In this document: piece by piece, positions 1 to 10,017 of the stretch | How positions within the stretch are numbered: the first letter of the stretch is position 1 | Layout of the letters: each line of letters starts with the position of its first letter | DNA from: Paraphysoderma sedebokerense | Lineage: Eukaryota > Blastocladiomycota > Physodermatomycetes > Physodermatales > Physodermataceae | Reading direction: 5' to 3' | DNA length: 64,000 nt | NCBI GenBank assembly: GCA_025602915.1 | Contig: JAHLJZ010000016.1 | Coordinates: 62,001 to 126,000, forward strand | Program-made: the position numbers and the translations under genes | The notes under the pieces: generated by a model | What the model was told of the DNA's origin: nothing | Databases searched by the model: none | What the model saw: only the letters and a program-made list of their open reading frames with translations

Positions 1-266
1 GCAGCTTGCTGCCAGTAATCAGCAACCTACATATATGTATATGTATTGCGACTGTTATTGCCCCAAAGGTCGTTTGCTTCCGAACATCTAAAGAATAGTA
101 ATAAAATCAAGTTGCATTCAGAAGCATTCGCATTGTTCCTTCATCGTGGTTCCATTGTTACCGAGGCTATAGTATAGCACATAAAACTATTTTTTAGGGC
201 ATTATATACGATGTCTCATTGAATTGTCGCTTTTACTTTTGGTTTCCACTCACAAATTCAGAGGCG

Positions 267-507
267 GGAATACAACGAGAAGTTGGCGACATCTTGTGGT
301 CGGACTAGGATGACTTCATCATATAGCAATCAGAATGATAAGTTGGATGATTCTATCTATTCAGCATCTTTTAATATTTTCGATTCGTGCATACGATGGA
401 CGCCTAATGATCGAAGTCGCATGCAGTTGGATTGTGATCAGCTGAGCCGAGCGGAATGCCGATCACAAGTTCACGACACGATGATGAAAGGAGACTGCAA
501 GTATTAA
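267..507 (+). CDS. Possible 3' exon of a cysteine-containing protein (uncertain)
   Basis: An open frame runs from an AG-ending acceptor-like site at about 266 to a TAA at 505-507. It would encode about 80 residues with five cysteines and no recognisable family. No convincing in-frame start or upstream exon is visible, so if real it would be the last exon of a gene whose 5' part lies left of the window. It precedes the small secreted peptide gene at 867. Chance open frames of this size occur in A+T-rich DNA, so this is a weak call. Confidence 0.2.
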
Positions 508-866
508 GATTCGTGAAACTAATACATCATGATATCTACATTAATATCAATAGTAACAATCCATCAAAGTGACCAAGAAGCTCTGCCTATTGGACGGCTG
601 ACTACCAATGGATAATTGCTTGAAAAATTATAACATTATTCTCTTGACGTTGAACAAGATGTGCAATTGGATGCAACGGCGGAAGAGAAAATTCTTAATA
701 CTATTGCGTTATGAATGACTTGTTCAGGTGAATCAAAGTGATTACTAAAAGATAGATATAAAAGGGAGGTCTCTCACTCTTTATGTTGCAGGTTCAGAGA
801 AGAACAACACAGTAACAGCTGTTCTTATAAACGAAATCCTCAAAAGTATACCCTCACCCAATCAAA
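508..866. other. Intergenic, promoter region of the small secreted peptide gene at 867
   Basis: No coding signal was found. The stretch contains a TATA element at 757-762 and an A/C-rich 5' leader running up to the ATG at 867. Confidence 0.5.
755..766 (+). promoter_or_regulatory. TATA-type core promoter of secreted peptide copy 1
   Basis: The sequence GATATAAAAGGGA lies with its TATAAA 110 bp before the ATG at 867. The paralogue at 58115-58426 has a nearly identical ATATAAAGGGA element 113 bp before its own ATG. The similar motif and spacing in two paralogues support a real core promoter. Confidence 0.6.
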
Positions 867-1229
867 ATGAAAATCAACGTTAAATTCCTTTTCTTCGCTC
901 TCTTCCTCGCTCAATTGGCAATGATACATGGTGCTCCTGCCACTTCCGATGTGGAGGTATCAGATGTCACCTATGCCGAAGAAGTCGCTGCTGAAGTCAA
1001 CGAAGCCTATGATGCTGAAGATGTTGCTCAAAATGATCTTCGTCTAGGGAAAAGACAGGCAAGGGGCGGTTTTGGAACAGCTGGTAGGAGTGGTTCGCAA
1101 GCGACAGGCCCGCAAGCTGGACCGGAATTTCTTGGAAGGAATGCTATCTTTGGCAACACATTCATTCGGGAGAATTTTCAACGAGCCGGACGTAATGGGG
1201 GCGGCGGGGACGGGTTGGCGACTTCCTAA
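867..1229 (+). CDS. Small secreted KR-processed peptide, family copy 1
   Basis: A single-exon gene of 120 aa. The N-terminus is a clear signal peptide (MKINVKFLFFALFLAQL, ending near IHGAP). An acidic pro-segment rich in Asp, Glu and Val follows to about residue 60, then RLGKRQ, a Kex2/furin-type dibasic site. The remaining roughly 57 residues are Gly-, Arg- and Asn-rich without cysteines. Two paralogues in this window (3709-4059 and 58115-58426) share the signal peptide, the GAP...S(E/D) start of the pro-segment and RLGKRQ, but differ in the tail. I recognise no named family. By architecture it is a secreted prepropeptide, possibly a hormone-like peptide or effector; the role is inference only. 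Confidence 0.7.
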   Translation: MKINVKFLFFALFLAQLAMIHGAPATSDVEVSDVTYAEEVAAEVNEAYDAEDVAQNDLRLGKRQARGGFGTAGRSGSQATGPQAGPEFLGRNAIFGNTFIRENFQRAGRNGGGGDGLATS

Positions 1230-1627
1230 ATCCAGTGATACCACTTTCAAATCGTTGCTTTTACTCTCATTTTCGTATTTTCACCGTGTTATTTGATAGC
1301 AGATGTAGCGTTGTTGGTGATTATATCTCGTGTTATTAAATATATCTTACAGCAATAAGAGCAGTTCAGACAAAATGCCTATAAACTCTGTCCCAAAAAA
1401 AATCGCTCATAACAGAATTGTATTCCCCTATTTGAACTTCCTATCATCTGTTAAAAAAAAAGTCATTCTTCTAGGTTAATGTATTCAGTGATTCCATACG
1501 TTAAATCACGCTTGGTTTTACTGTGGAACTTCCAAGTTTTCATTTGGCAACCCAGATTGATTCCATTTCTATGACTTCCTTTTGAATCCGGATACGAAGA
1601 CTTAAATAAAACGAATCATGACTAACT
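1230..1627. other. Intergenic between converging genes
   Basis: This holds the 3' flanks of the secreted peptide gene (plus) and the UPF0598 gene (minus), with short A-runs near 1396 and 1452. No further gene is visible. Confidence 0.5.
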
Positions 1628-2718
1628 TTATTCACATACTGGTGCCATCTCGTACGTCTGACCTCCCCAATCCAGGGCCATTCGTTCCATGTCGATACGA
1701 TCCCAGAATCTTTTCATGACAAGTTCACTTTTAATGAGACTAATATGGGGTCGTGGGACGGGCGGAAATGGCAGACTGCTGAGTCTATTATCAGATTGTT
1801 GTTCGAGTTGAGAAATGTTAGTCACGATTAGATGCTGGCCGGACGATGCCATCATTGAGTTTGAGCGATTTGTCTGTGGTAATTCTGGGTTGGCCGCTGT
1901 GACATAACTTGACGTCAGTTCTGGAGGAATGATCAAAGATAATGGTGAATTATGGTAGAGCCGTCCGGTCACTGTCGAGATATGCAGCCGCGACGGAGAA
2001 AATGGGTATAGTAATGTGCCGGCATATTTTAGGTATAAGTCTTTGCAGGGGAGAGAATTAGCCGAGACAAGGTGTTTTGTATCGTCATTAGATAAATTGA
2101 GATCGGGATTCGCAAGTGAAGGATATACTTACCGCCGTTTTTCTCAACCAAATCGGTGAAAACAACTGGATTTTCAAACTCCACATTCTCCTCCCCTTCC
2201 ATTTGTTCCACCATCATTTCCAGACAATTCTCATCACCATCTTGCCATAAATATCTTTGATGGCTTTTATTCCCTGTACCGACCATTTTGACATAGTTGA
2301 CTTCGGGCCCACATAAACTCGCCCAAAAGTATCCAAATTTCCATAGCTTTACGGCATTTGGGAATAGATGCTTTCGTCGACTCACTGTTGCTGATGAAGA
2401 GAGAGGTTGTATATATCTCAGATGTTTGAAGAAAAAGTCTAAGAATCTTGGATCTTTGTAAGCTGTCAATTTCGACCTCGGATATGTTGATGCCAGATGT
2501 AAATCTCCATGAGGGGTGACATGATAATAGTAGTCCCGCTGAGTCGTTGGTTTCGTTGACAATAGTCGACAATAATACGAAGGCTGCGGTGATTTCCTAA
2601 CATACGCTATAGCATGATGAACAGCTCCGAGTTCTGATGGAACGAAAGAACGAAGCATCGCTTGAGCAGGGCAGACAAAATCAGTGCGATGGAGCAATTT
2701 CGGCGGTCGCGCTGACAT
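1628..2718 (-). CDS. UPF0598 family protein (C8orf82-like)
   Basis: Two exons, 2718-2133 and 2040-1628, joined across a 92-nt GTAAGT...AAAG intron, give 332 aa in frame. The middle matches the UPF0598 pattern known from human C8orf82: RDYYYHVTPHGDLHL, a following DPRFLDFFFKHLR, CGPEVNYVKMV and PVVFTDLV, then across the intron LLYPFSPSRLHISTVTGRLY. The N-terminus is basic and Ser/Thr-containing, which would fit a mitochondrial presequence, as proposed for the animal protein. The biochemical function of the family is unknown. An ATG four bases upstream, in another frame, leads only to a short product, so the ATG at 2718 was chosen. The C-terminal 40 residues are less conserved. Confidence 0.8.
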
Positions 2719-3708
2719 TCATAATCTCAATCATTTCGCCCTGATGATTCCCTAGATCTGACCGAGCTTGCCTATAATAAAGAAATAACAGCATGTAAGC
2801 TATGCTGTTATAAGATCGTTCTGTGCATGTTAACATGTGAGGTCCTAAGTATATTTGTCGGTTTTCACTTCCAGCATAGCTGACATTCACAAAGCTACAA
2901 TTGACTCTGTGTCTGACTGCAGTCTAAACGAATTGGGATCGGAACCAACTTGGCTGACAATATTTGAAAAAACTCCATTCAACAACCATTCAGCTGCTAA
3001 AATGAAGCTCGATTGCATCATTTACCTTCATTTCTTGTTCGACGACGGTAAGGGGGCCCTCTCTACATTCCAAAAATAGGATACTGGGATTAAATGAGCT
3101 TATGGCGAATGTCGAAATTCATATAGCGCGCGACCACAGTGTGAATATGAAGTATATATTAATATATTATTTATAGCAAGCTCTCATTATGTTTTCGTAA
3201 AAACACATTAGTTTCTATGTCAATTGGTACAGAATTTGGCTCCGCCTTGTTGGAATGCAATATCATTGTGATGACTGCAAAAATCTGGCTTTAAGTAAGG
3301 TCAAGCAATCTTTGCTACGATAGCCAAATAGATAGCATAATAACTACTGCAATTTGTTCTCTCAACAGCAAAATTCAATGTTTCAAAAAGTATAGATAAT
3401 GTGAGCTCTGAATATAGGCTCGGCTTCTTGACGATTGTCCCTTCATTTCCTGGAAAACTTCTAAACAAGAAACACAATAACTTTAACGATAAACAATGAT
3501 GATAATAAAGAAGACGTTGAGATAATTGACTGATTTTTGGGCCTCGAATCTCAAGCGTTCAGAATAACACGGTTTTGCCTGGATCCAGATCAGCAGGAAC
3601 GTCCGAGTGCATCCGTCTCGCGAATCAGCGGCATTCACTGATTTCCTCTTTCGACTTGAAATACCAAAAATAGTACAAAGCCGATTTGACTCAAAGGGCT
3701 TCTACGTC
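2719..3708. other. Intergenic, about 1 kb, no supported gene
   Basis: The stretch contains the presumptive promoter of the UPF0598 gene at its left side. A short plus-strand open frame (2855-3079) carries an internal MKLD start followed by a hydrophobic run, but I could not support it as a gene. The rest is A+T-rich without coding signal. Confidence 0.4.
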
Positions 3709-4059
3709 ATGGAAAGCGAAGGAAGAATCTGCTTGTGTGTTATTGGTTATCCACTTCAAATTCCTCTAATTATTCTCTTCCTTGCCCAACTGGCAATGAT
3801 ACATGGTGCTCCTGTTGAATCTGAGGCTGCGGTATCTGTCAACGAGGACCACGAAGACGGCATTGCGGTCGACTTTGAGGGTATGAGTGGCTCTGAACAT
3901 GACAATCGTCTCGGTAAGAGGCAATTACGAAACGTCGGCAGGGCAGGCACTGTGTCACCGACTCCTGTAAAAACGACAGTTGACGCTCTGACGTCGGCGT
4001 CGAACTTTGGACGAACTGGTAGGGGCTTGGGCTTATTCTTAGGTGTCAAGGTGCAGTGA
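3709..4059 (+). CDS. Small secreted KR-processed peptide, family copy 2 (altered 5' end)
   Basis: The first in-frame ATG is at 3709 and gives 116 aa. From LIILFLAQLAMIHGAPVE onward it is a clear paralogue of the genes at 867 and 58426: hydrophobic signal, acidic pro-segment, then NRLGKRQ and a 45-residue tail (starting QLRNVGRAG). The N-terminus differs. The MK-start present in the other two copies is missing, and the DNA encoding the signal core is one base shorter than in copy 1, so an upstream in-frame ATG has to supply the start (MESEGRICLCVIGYPLQ). No TATA box is seen at the position used by the other copies. It may be a decaying copy, or one with a newly recruited 5' end. A signal peptide is still predicted by eye. 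Confidence 0.55.
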   Translation: MESEGRICLCVIGYPLQIPLIILFLAQLAMIHGAPVESEAAVSVNEDHEDGIAVDFEGMSGSEHDNRLGKRQLRNVGRAGTVSPTPVKTTVDALTSASNFGRTGRGLGLFLGVKVQ

Positions 4060-5144
4060 AAGAGTTTTGATTTCGAAACAGTTATACCTGATTTTGTTTT
4101 TATTTACCTGTCTGTGTTGTGATATTGTCATAAATATATATCATTGGAAGTTCGGCTTTGCATTTCCTGTGATCCATTAACAATTGCGTCGAACGCATGA
4201 AACTGGTTATCCTCCTAATGTCGCAACCATAGAGCAGACTTCATAGTTTAAACGTTTCGAGATCCTGAGACAAGCATGCGGACAGACAACAATAAACAAA
4301 ATTGATTACAGCTTGAAAAATTTCATTTTATAATTCATTGCTTATATAAAAAAGAACAAGTTGATGACCCAGTGATAATCATGTAATATTGCCGAATGGT
4401 TTCCATCTTGCTGGATCTAAAGAGACGTACACTCAGCGATTTTCGAACTTTTAATTCGGTTTTTACTAAACCAAGTATATGAATAAAATGTTCAAAGATA
4501 TTCAGCATCCGAAATAATAATATGTATGAAAATATTTCTCGAAGTGGGGTATTAGCTGATTCCCGGAGACCGGAGCAATCTGAAAAAATGAGGTTTGTTC
4601 ACCAAGTGCTGTTGTAATTCAATATTAAATGACATCGCAATATGTTTTCTTGGACATCCGCAAAATTCAATATATTTTCTACTTGATCATAATAAATATA
4701 ACTTGTTCCTGTTGGCGAAAATACGATTGTGTGTACCAACTTAAACACTTGAATGTGCTTTGAGCTTTCAGCGGTTCGACGAGACGGAGCAAATACTATC
4801 AGGTACTGAATTATTTATTGTATACAAAATTGGACTGTTGTCATTTTCTTCACATATTTTATATACAGGTTCAACTAAATTGGGAAATAAACCAAAGTGA
4901 CTGCTTAACATTGAGCATTAACAGATGACAAAACAAGAAGAATCAAGAAATTGTCAAAAGTGAAGTAATGACAAATATTCTAAAGGAATCAATATACACA
5001 TTCAGATAAACCAAATAGATTGAGGAAAAATACAATTGCCGGCTCTTTTTTTTCTTCAATTGGCTCATGAAACAAGTTAGTTAAAAGCCCGAAACTATGA
5101 AGAAATACAACTGTGACTTCATACGAAATAACTTGCAGTCGTGA
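4060..5144. other. Intergenic, about 1.1 kb, no gene seen
   Basis: A+T-rich DNA without long open frames on either strand. It separates the secreted peptide gene from the 3' end of the Scm3 gene. No repeats or RNA genes were recognised. Confidence 0.5.
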
Positions 5145-8029
5145 TCACTGATTTGTCTCAGTCGAACCCAGCAAGGCTGCACGGCCATCGACCCCATTCA
5201 AGCTCCGACTACTACCGAGATTCAGGAGCTGTTCAGGATTTCCTGATCCATTGTATATCAAAGCTTTATCATTGTGGTTATTAATTGTGTTAAGTGTATA
5301 GTGATGCTGATGTATTTGATTGACTTGAATCGGTGGAACGGCGGCTGCGGTCGGAAAATGGGGATAAGGCATATGTAGCGGGACTTGGACTGTGATAGGG
5401 ACGGTATAAGTTGAAGGTTGCGGGTGTTGCGGTTGGTGTGACTGTTGGTTGGATGAAGGAGGTTGTGAATGATTATGATTAGCATGGTGCTGATGAGAGT
5501 TGGAAAAATGTTCATTTTGGCAATCTTCGTCTTGGGTGTGGTCGGAGTAAGATTGGTGCTTATGTGTCGAATGGCTCGGTTGCGGATCTTCGGAAGGATA
5601 TGGGTGCTGAGGAAATTGTTGCTGAAAGGTCGGGTTGAATTGATAATAGGGTGAAGGGTACGGGAACGGGTTAAAATGTGAGAAATAATTGGGCAGATGC
5701 GGTGGTCCGGAGGATTGAAATGGATGGTTGTACTGCGGAGGGTGGTGGCTGGGATCGCGGTGATTGGAGTGTTGCTGTGTGGAAGGGAAATGAGAAGTAA
5801 ACTGTCGCCTCTTTTTGCAAATTTGAGGATATTGATGTGTCCGAAAATCTGAAGGCAATTCGAACGTCAACATAGAAAGAGCAAATAAAAATAAGTAGTA
5901 TACATACCATATTGGTTTGATTTTCTATTCTCTTGGGCTAATCTTTCGCTTTCAGATAATTCGTCTTCGTCTTCTGGTCCGCTTCTGCATTGATCCTCTT
6001 CATCCTCCTCCCCTGGTCCACTAATCAGACCACCATCATAATCGCATTCAATCTGCTGTGAAACCACTGACTCTTCTGCTGACGCTGCATCATCATTACA
6101 TGATATTTCAGCACAAGACAGACCTGCCACAATCGATGTGGTATCAGATGATGAGACTAATGTGGAGGTAGACAATTCTTTCGGTGAGCCGTGTTCGTCG
6201 TGTTCGAATTCAGCAGAGTGAGGTTGGTACTCGTCGTAATCACAGTCTTGAGATATTTGTGCAGACGATACCGAACAAGCCTGTTCAGACACAATTGATA
6301 AACGCTTTTTATGCGGCGAAGACGAAGATTTGGAATGCCTCGTTCGATGAGAAGAGAGCAATGATCTCGGGGACGGACACTTCTTATCTCCGGGGAACGT
6401 CGTAGAAGTTGTAACCCCCAACTCCTCCAATGTTTTCCTTATACTTTTTGCATTCATCGGTTTCGATTTCTCTACCCTATGCATGGGACTTCGCGTTGGA
6501 TGATTTTTGACTTTCAGTTTGGTCTTAGATACGGATGCCGAAAAGCTAGCAAAATCAGAATCCGAGTCCGTCGTCTCGGATTGGCCTGAGGGTTTTAACT
6601 CCAATCGCTTCGGCGACTTTCGTTGGCGTCCAGCTACAGATGTGTCCTGGCCCGTCAATTTGACCACTGAAATTTTCGACTTCTTCGATTTAGGTTCGGT
6701 ATTCTCGCTGTTTTCGAAGGCTTTGGTCTTGGACCCTTTCGATGTACTATGGTTGATATTGTGTCGCTTTCTCTTGACAGTCACTGGATGAGACGTTTTA
6801 TAGTCGCCTCCTACTTCCGACTCTGTATCGTCGGTAGACTCTTCAGGAGATTTCGCAGACTTCAACCGCGTTGCATCCAAAATCGGTCGACACTTGGGAG
6901 GCCGACCACGTCGTCTTGGTTTATCATCGGTAGACTCTTGTGGAGATTTCGCCGACTTCGGTTGCATTGCATCCGAAATCGGTCGAGATTTGGGAGGTCG
7001 ACCACGTCGTCTTGGTTTAGACTGATAATATTGTTGCAAGGAAGGGTCTGACTCTGTCTCTGAGTCGTCGTGTATAGTAGTCGGGGGAGAATTGGGTAAT
7101 TTTGATTTAATAGTTCGACCTTTCCTCCCTTCAGCATAGTCAGAATCTGACTGGGACGAGTCGTATGAGCGCAATTTGGATGATTTCGATTTGAGATTAT
7201 TTCCCCTAGTCCGATCTACCGTGGAAGTTACGGTCTCTTTAACTGTCGTCTTCCTTGATGAGAAACCTTTTTTGATCACCGCAACTTCGGTATTATCCAA
7301 CGTTGTATTATTTTCGTTCTCTGAGATATTCAACTCCTCCGTCGCAGCAGTTAGCAAAGTCTTTTCCACTTCCACTTTGAGCTCCTCGTCGCAATCATAA
7401 ATCAATTCGTCGATTGTATGCTTAGCCGTTTCTAGGACGCTTGTCGCTGATTTCACGGATCTGTTACAATCCATACTAACTCTTGACTTTGGAGTATATT
7501 TTAGCTTTGAAAACTTTCCTTTCGTAGAGTTTACCAGATTGAGGAATATATCGTCATAGACGTCATCATTTTCTTGGTCGTCGTCTTCTTTGTCGGCTTT
7601 CGAATTGGATGATTTTTTGGATTTCTTCCGGCCAGAATGCTTGCTTGCTGGCGCTATTTCATCAGGTACTTGATCAATATTTTCTTGATTTTCATCATCG
7701 GCGCTTTCTTCGTCACTCTCACTCTCTGAATCACTCTCGCTGTCAGTCCCACTGGACTCTTCGTCTTCATACTCCTCCATATACTTTGTCAGGGTTCCAA
7801 TTTTCCTTATAGGTTGATTCCTAAGAAACCCTCTATCAACTATAATCTCTTCAGTCAGTAAATCGATTTCGTCATCATCGTCGAATTCCTGGGAGTAGCG
7901 TTCAATGATGCTATCCCATGCCGATTTGAGGCGTAACCTCGAGTGCTCGCGCTGGACGTCGAGAGGAACAGAGATGTCGGGTTTGATGGGAGCGAAGGCA
8001 GACTTTTGACGAGGGTTTGAGACTGACAT
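5145..8029 (-). CDS. SCM3: Scm3/HJURP-like CENP-A histone chaperone with AT-hooks
   Basis: Two exons (8029-5908 and 5848-5145; 59-nt GTATGT...CAG intron) give 941 aa. Residues about 30-80 carry the Scm3 signature: LRLKSAWDSIIERYSQEF followed by DEIDLLTEEIIVDRGFLRNQ, the helix and acidic turn by which Scm3 binds CENP-A/H4. Acidic and Ser-rich tracts follow, then two AT-hook cores (RRRGRPPK) in a tandem 32-residue duplication, many SP and basic motifs, and a C-terminal half of exon 2 rich in His, Gln and Pro. Known role: deposits CENP-A nucleosomes at centromeres. The length is greater than that of yeast Scm3 but in line with larger fungal homologues that carry extra DNA-binding motifs. It is divergently arranged with Get5 across about 525 bp. 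Confidence 0.82.
6828..7019 (-). repeat. Tandem 96-bp duplication encoding two AT-hooks
   Basis: Two adjacent 96-bp units (6828-6923 and 6924-7019) inside the Scm3 gene each encode 32 residues with an RRRGRPPK core and an SAKSP(Q/E)ESTDD end. They differ at several positions, so the duplication is not very recent. AT-hooks bind the minor groove of A+T-rich DNA. Confidence 0.8.
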
Positions 8030-8553
8030 ATCTTGCTTTACGGCCTAGATATAACTCATGTGTGGAATCCAGTATCATGGAGGGGATGCAATGTTTTTGG
8101 ATGAGAAGAATTCTCTCTTTCGAAAATTGCACTTTTCGTTCACCGCGTTCACCCCAGTTCACCCAAGAACGAAATATTCAAGCACCAACTAATTTATTAT
8201 TAAAAATTTATGGAAGAGTAAGGATAAAATAAAGTATAAACTCTTCTCAAAAGGTAGATAATGCCGTTGGAGTTGCACGAATAGTACGCTAAGGCGGTTG
8301 GAATGATGGGGTGTTCTCAATACACACTTCCTCAGTGGTTTTTATAGAGGTGGGGGGATTATTCAGAAAATAAGTCTGTAAAAAATCATATGTAGGCTAT
8401 TGTGAAAATATAAAGTCCAAATAGTTCTCGCAAAAGCGGTCGAAGGAACGATTCTGTTTCTGTTATGACGAGGAACGCCGAACGATCGTTTGTTGATTTC
8501 TTGTGTGCTTATGTTCCTCCTTTCCTCGCACCAAATATAAGAAAGACTGCATC
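8030..8553. promoter_or_regulatory. Divergent promoter region between Scm3 and Get5
   Basis: About 525 bp separate the two divergent starts. No other gene is visible. No specific binding site was identified by eye. Confidence 0.4.
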
Positions 8554-9396
8554 ATGTCGGCCGGCGAAATCGCATTCATATCACAATATCTAGACATTAT
8601 TGCTGATAAGCCCATCGCTTTCAAGCATGATTTTGTTCCTTACAAGGTTTGTGGCCGTTTCCTTCCGTTTACACGACACGGCGGTTGCCAAATATATATT
8701 GACATTGGCACACTGACCGCCGATTATGTTTGTTGTTACCTCAATGTCTGCATTCGTTTAGAACACACTCCACCCAAGTAATGTCAAGCCCCCACTAGCA
8801 TCATCCGGTAAGTGTAGCGCAGTTCTTATCTGTTGTAGTTGCTGTTGTAGTTGTAATTGAAGTGTTCAACTTCAGGAGCTGTCTAACAACGCTTTTTGTC
8901 TTTATCCGTATGTCCACATGTTATAACAGAATCATTGTCCGCCCCGTCATCTTTTTCGATAACTTTTAAATTGTTGAAATCAACCTCTACTCACTCATTA
9001 ACCGTCAATGGCACCGACCTTATTACTTCCATAAAGTCAAAACTTTCGCCTGTTTTCAATGCCACACCTGATTCTATCAAGCTGTTAGTGAAAGGCAAAG
9101 TGTTAAGTGATGACAAGAGAGTAAAGGATATCAAAACTTTAGAACCGAATGTAGTTGTGACAGTGATGATCAAACCTGGGTCTACCCCCGACGTTAGTGC
9201 CGCCGCCACTGCAGGAACGGACAAAGGAAAGGTCAAAGAAGTAAGCGAATTGGAAAGCGCAAAAGAGGATGAAAGTTTTTGGAGCAGTTTGAGAAAAGTG
9301 ATTGAGAACAGACTGAAGGATAAGAGTCAAGTGGATCTTGTGCTGAAAGAGTTCCGAAAAGCTTATGAGCAGGTTGTCGCTGAGCATTCCCAGTAG
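8554..9396 (+). CDS. GET5: Get5/Mdy2 (UBL4-type) tail-anchored protein targeting factor
   Basis: Three exons (8554-8646, 8762-8807, 8930-9396) give 201 aa. The N-terminal about 45 residues (start MSAGEIAFISQYLDIIADKP) correspond to the Get4-binding region. A ubiquitin-like domain follows (about 50-125), with LTVNGTDLITSIKSKL, IKLLVKGKVLSDDK and VTVMIKP typical of Get5. A linker leads to a C-terminal helical dimerisation domain (FWSSLRKVIENRL to the end). In the GET pathway, Get4-Get5 bridges Sgt2 to Get3 and so feeds tail-anchored proteins to the ER. Length matches yeast Get5 (about 212 aa). The middle exon is only 46 nt. Confidence 0.85.
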
Positions 9397-10017
9397 AGCC
9401 GGCAGAGTTACTAGCATTACTTTAATTGATGTATGGAATGTATTTGGGAATACAGGTCCTCCTCCGAAGGAGGCATTGTGAACATGAATAATATATGGTT
9501 TACAACAACGGATTCAACAGAGTGAAATTATCAGACGCTGCCATAAACCAAGCAAGAACATCTATATTCCTACCTATCAAACTTTTGTATAATCTCTTCT
9601 TACATATGTCTTTATTGTGGAGTCAACCATTCCAATGATGAATCGACAGCGCATTGCGCAATAGAGACACAGTTCCATCTACCACAATATAGATGATTAA
9701 CTCTACGCTCACATCACCAGTGAAATACAAAGTACCACTCTCCTTGCATTTTCCTTTGTCCTTCCATGGCTGTATCAATATGGAAAGCAATCAACAAATC
9801 TCCTCGCCCAAAGTGGCTGATTTGGATTCTCGCGTTGATCCACCCAGTATTATTTTGCGGGGACAGGAGCAAAAAATTTCGAGAAATTTCCACTTCGTAC
9901 CACAGGAAAGATATAAAGTGCTCCCGGCAGTCTCCCTCGAAAGTGTAGGTTTGAATCACTCCTGCTTACAGTAATACTATTTCTTCTGACCTTTAAATCC
10001 TATTCTGTACTTGCAAC
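9397..10017. other. Intergenic between Get5 and the FKBP-TPR gene
   Basis: This holds the Get5 3' flank and the FKBP promoter. A plus-strand open frame at 9693-9974 has no recognisable motif and I do not support it as a gene. Confidence 0.4.

Noticed and set aside
2855-3079. Plus-strand open frame with internal MKLD start and a short hydrophobic run, recalling the MKLD start of secreted peptide copy 3
   Set aside because: Similarity stops after about 12 bases; no GAP, acidic pro-segment or KR site follows, and no TATA element is in place.
3607-3708. Upstream extension of secreted peptide copy 2
   Set aside because: It begins with GTG rather than ATG and has no counterpart in the other copies; the first ATG at 3709 was used.
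9693-9974. 93-codon plus-strand open frame before the FKBP gene
   Set aside because: No motif, opposite-strand frame equally open, and it overlaps the expected FKBP promoter.
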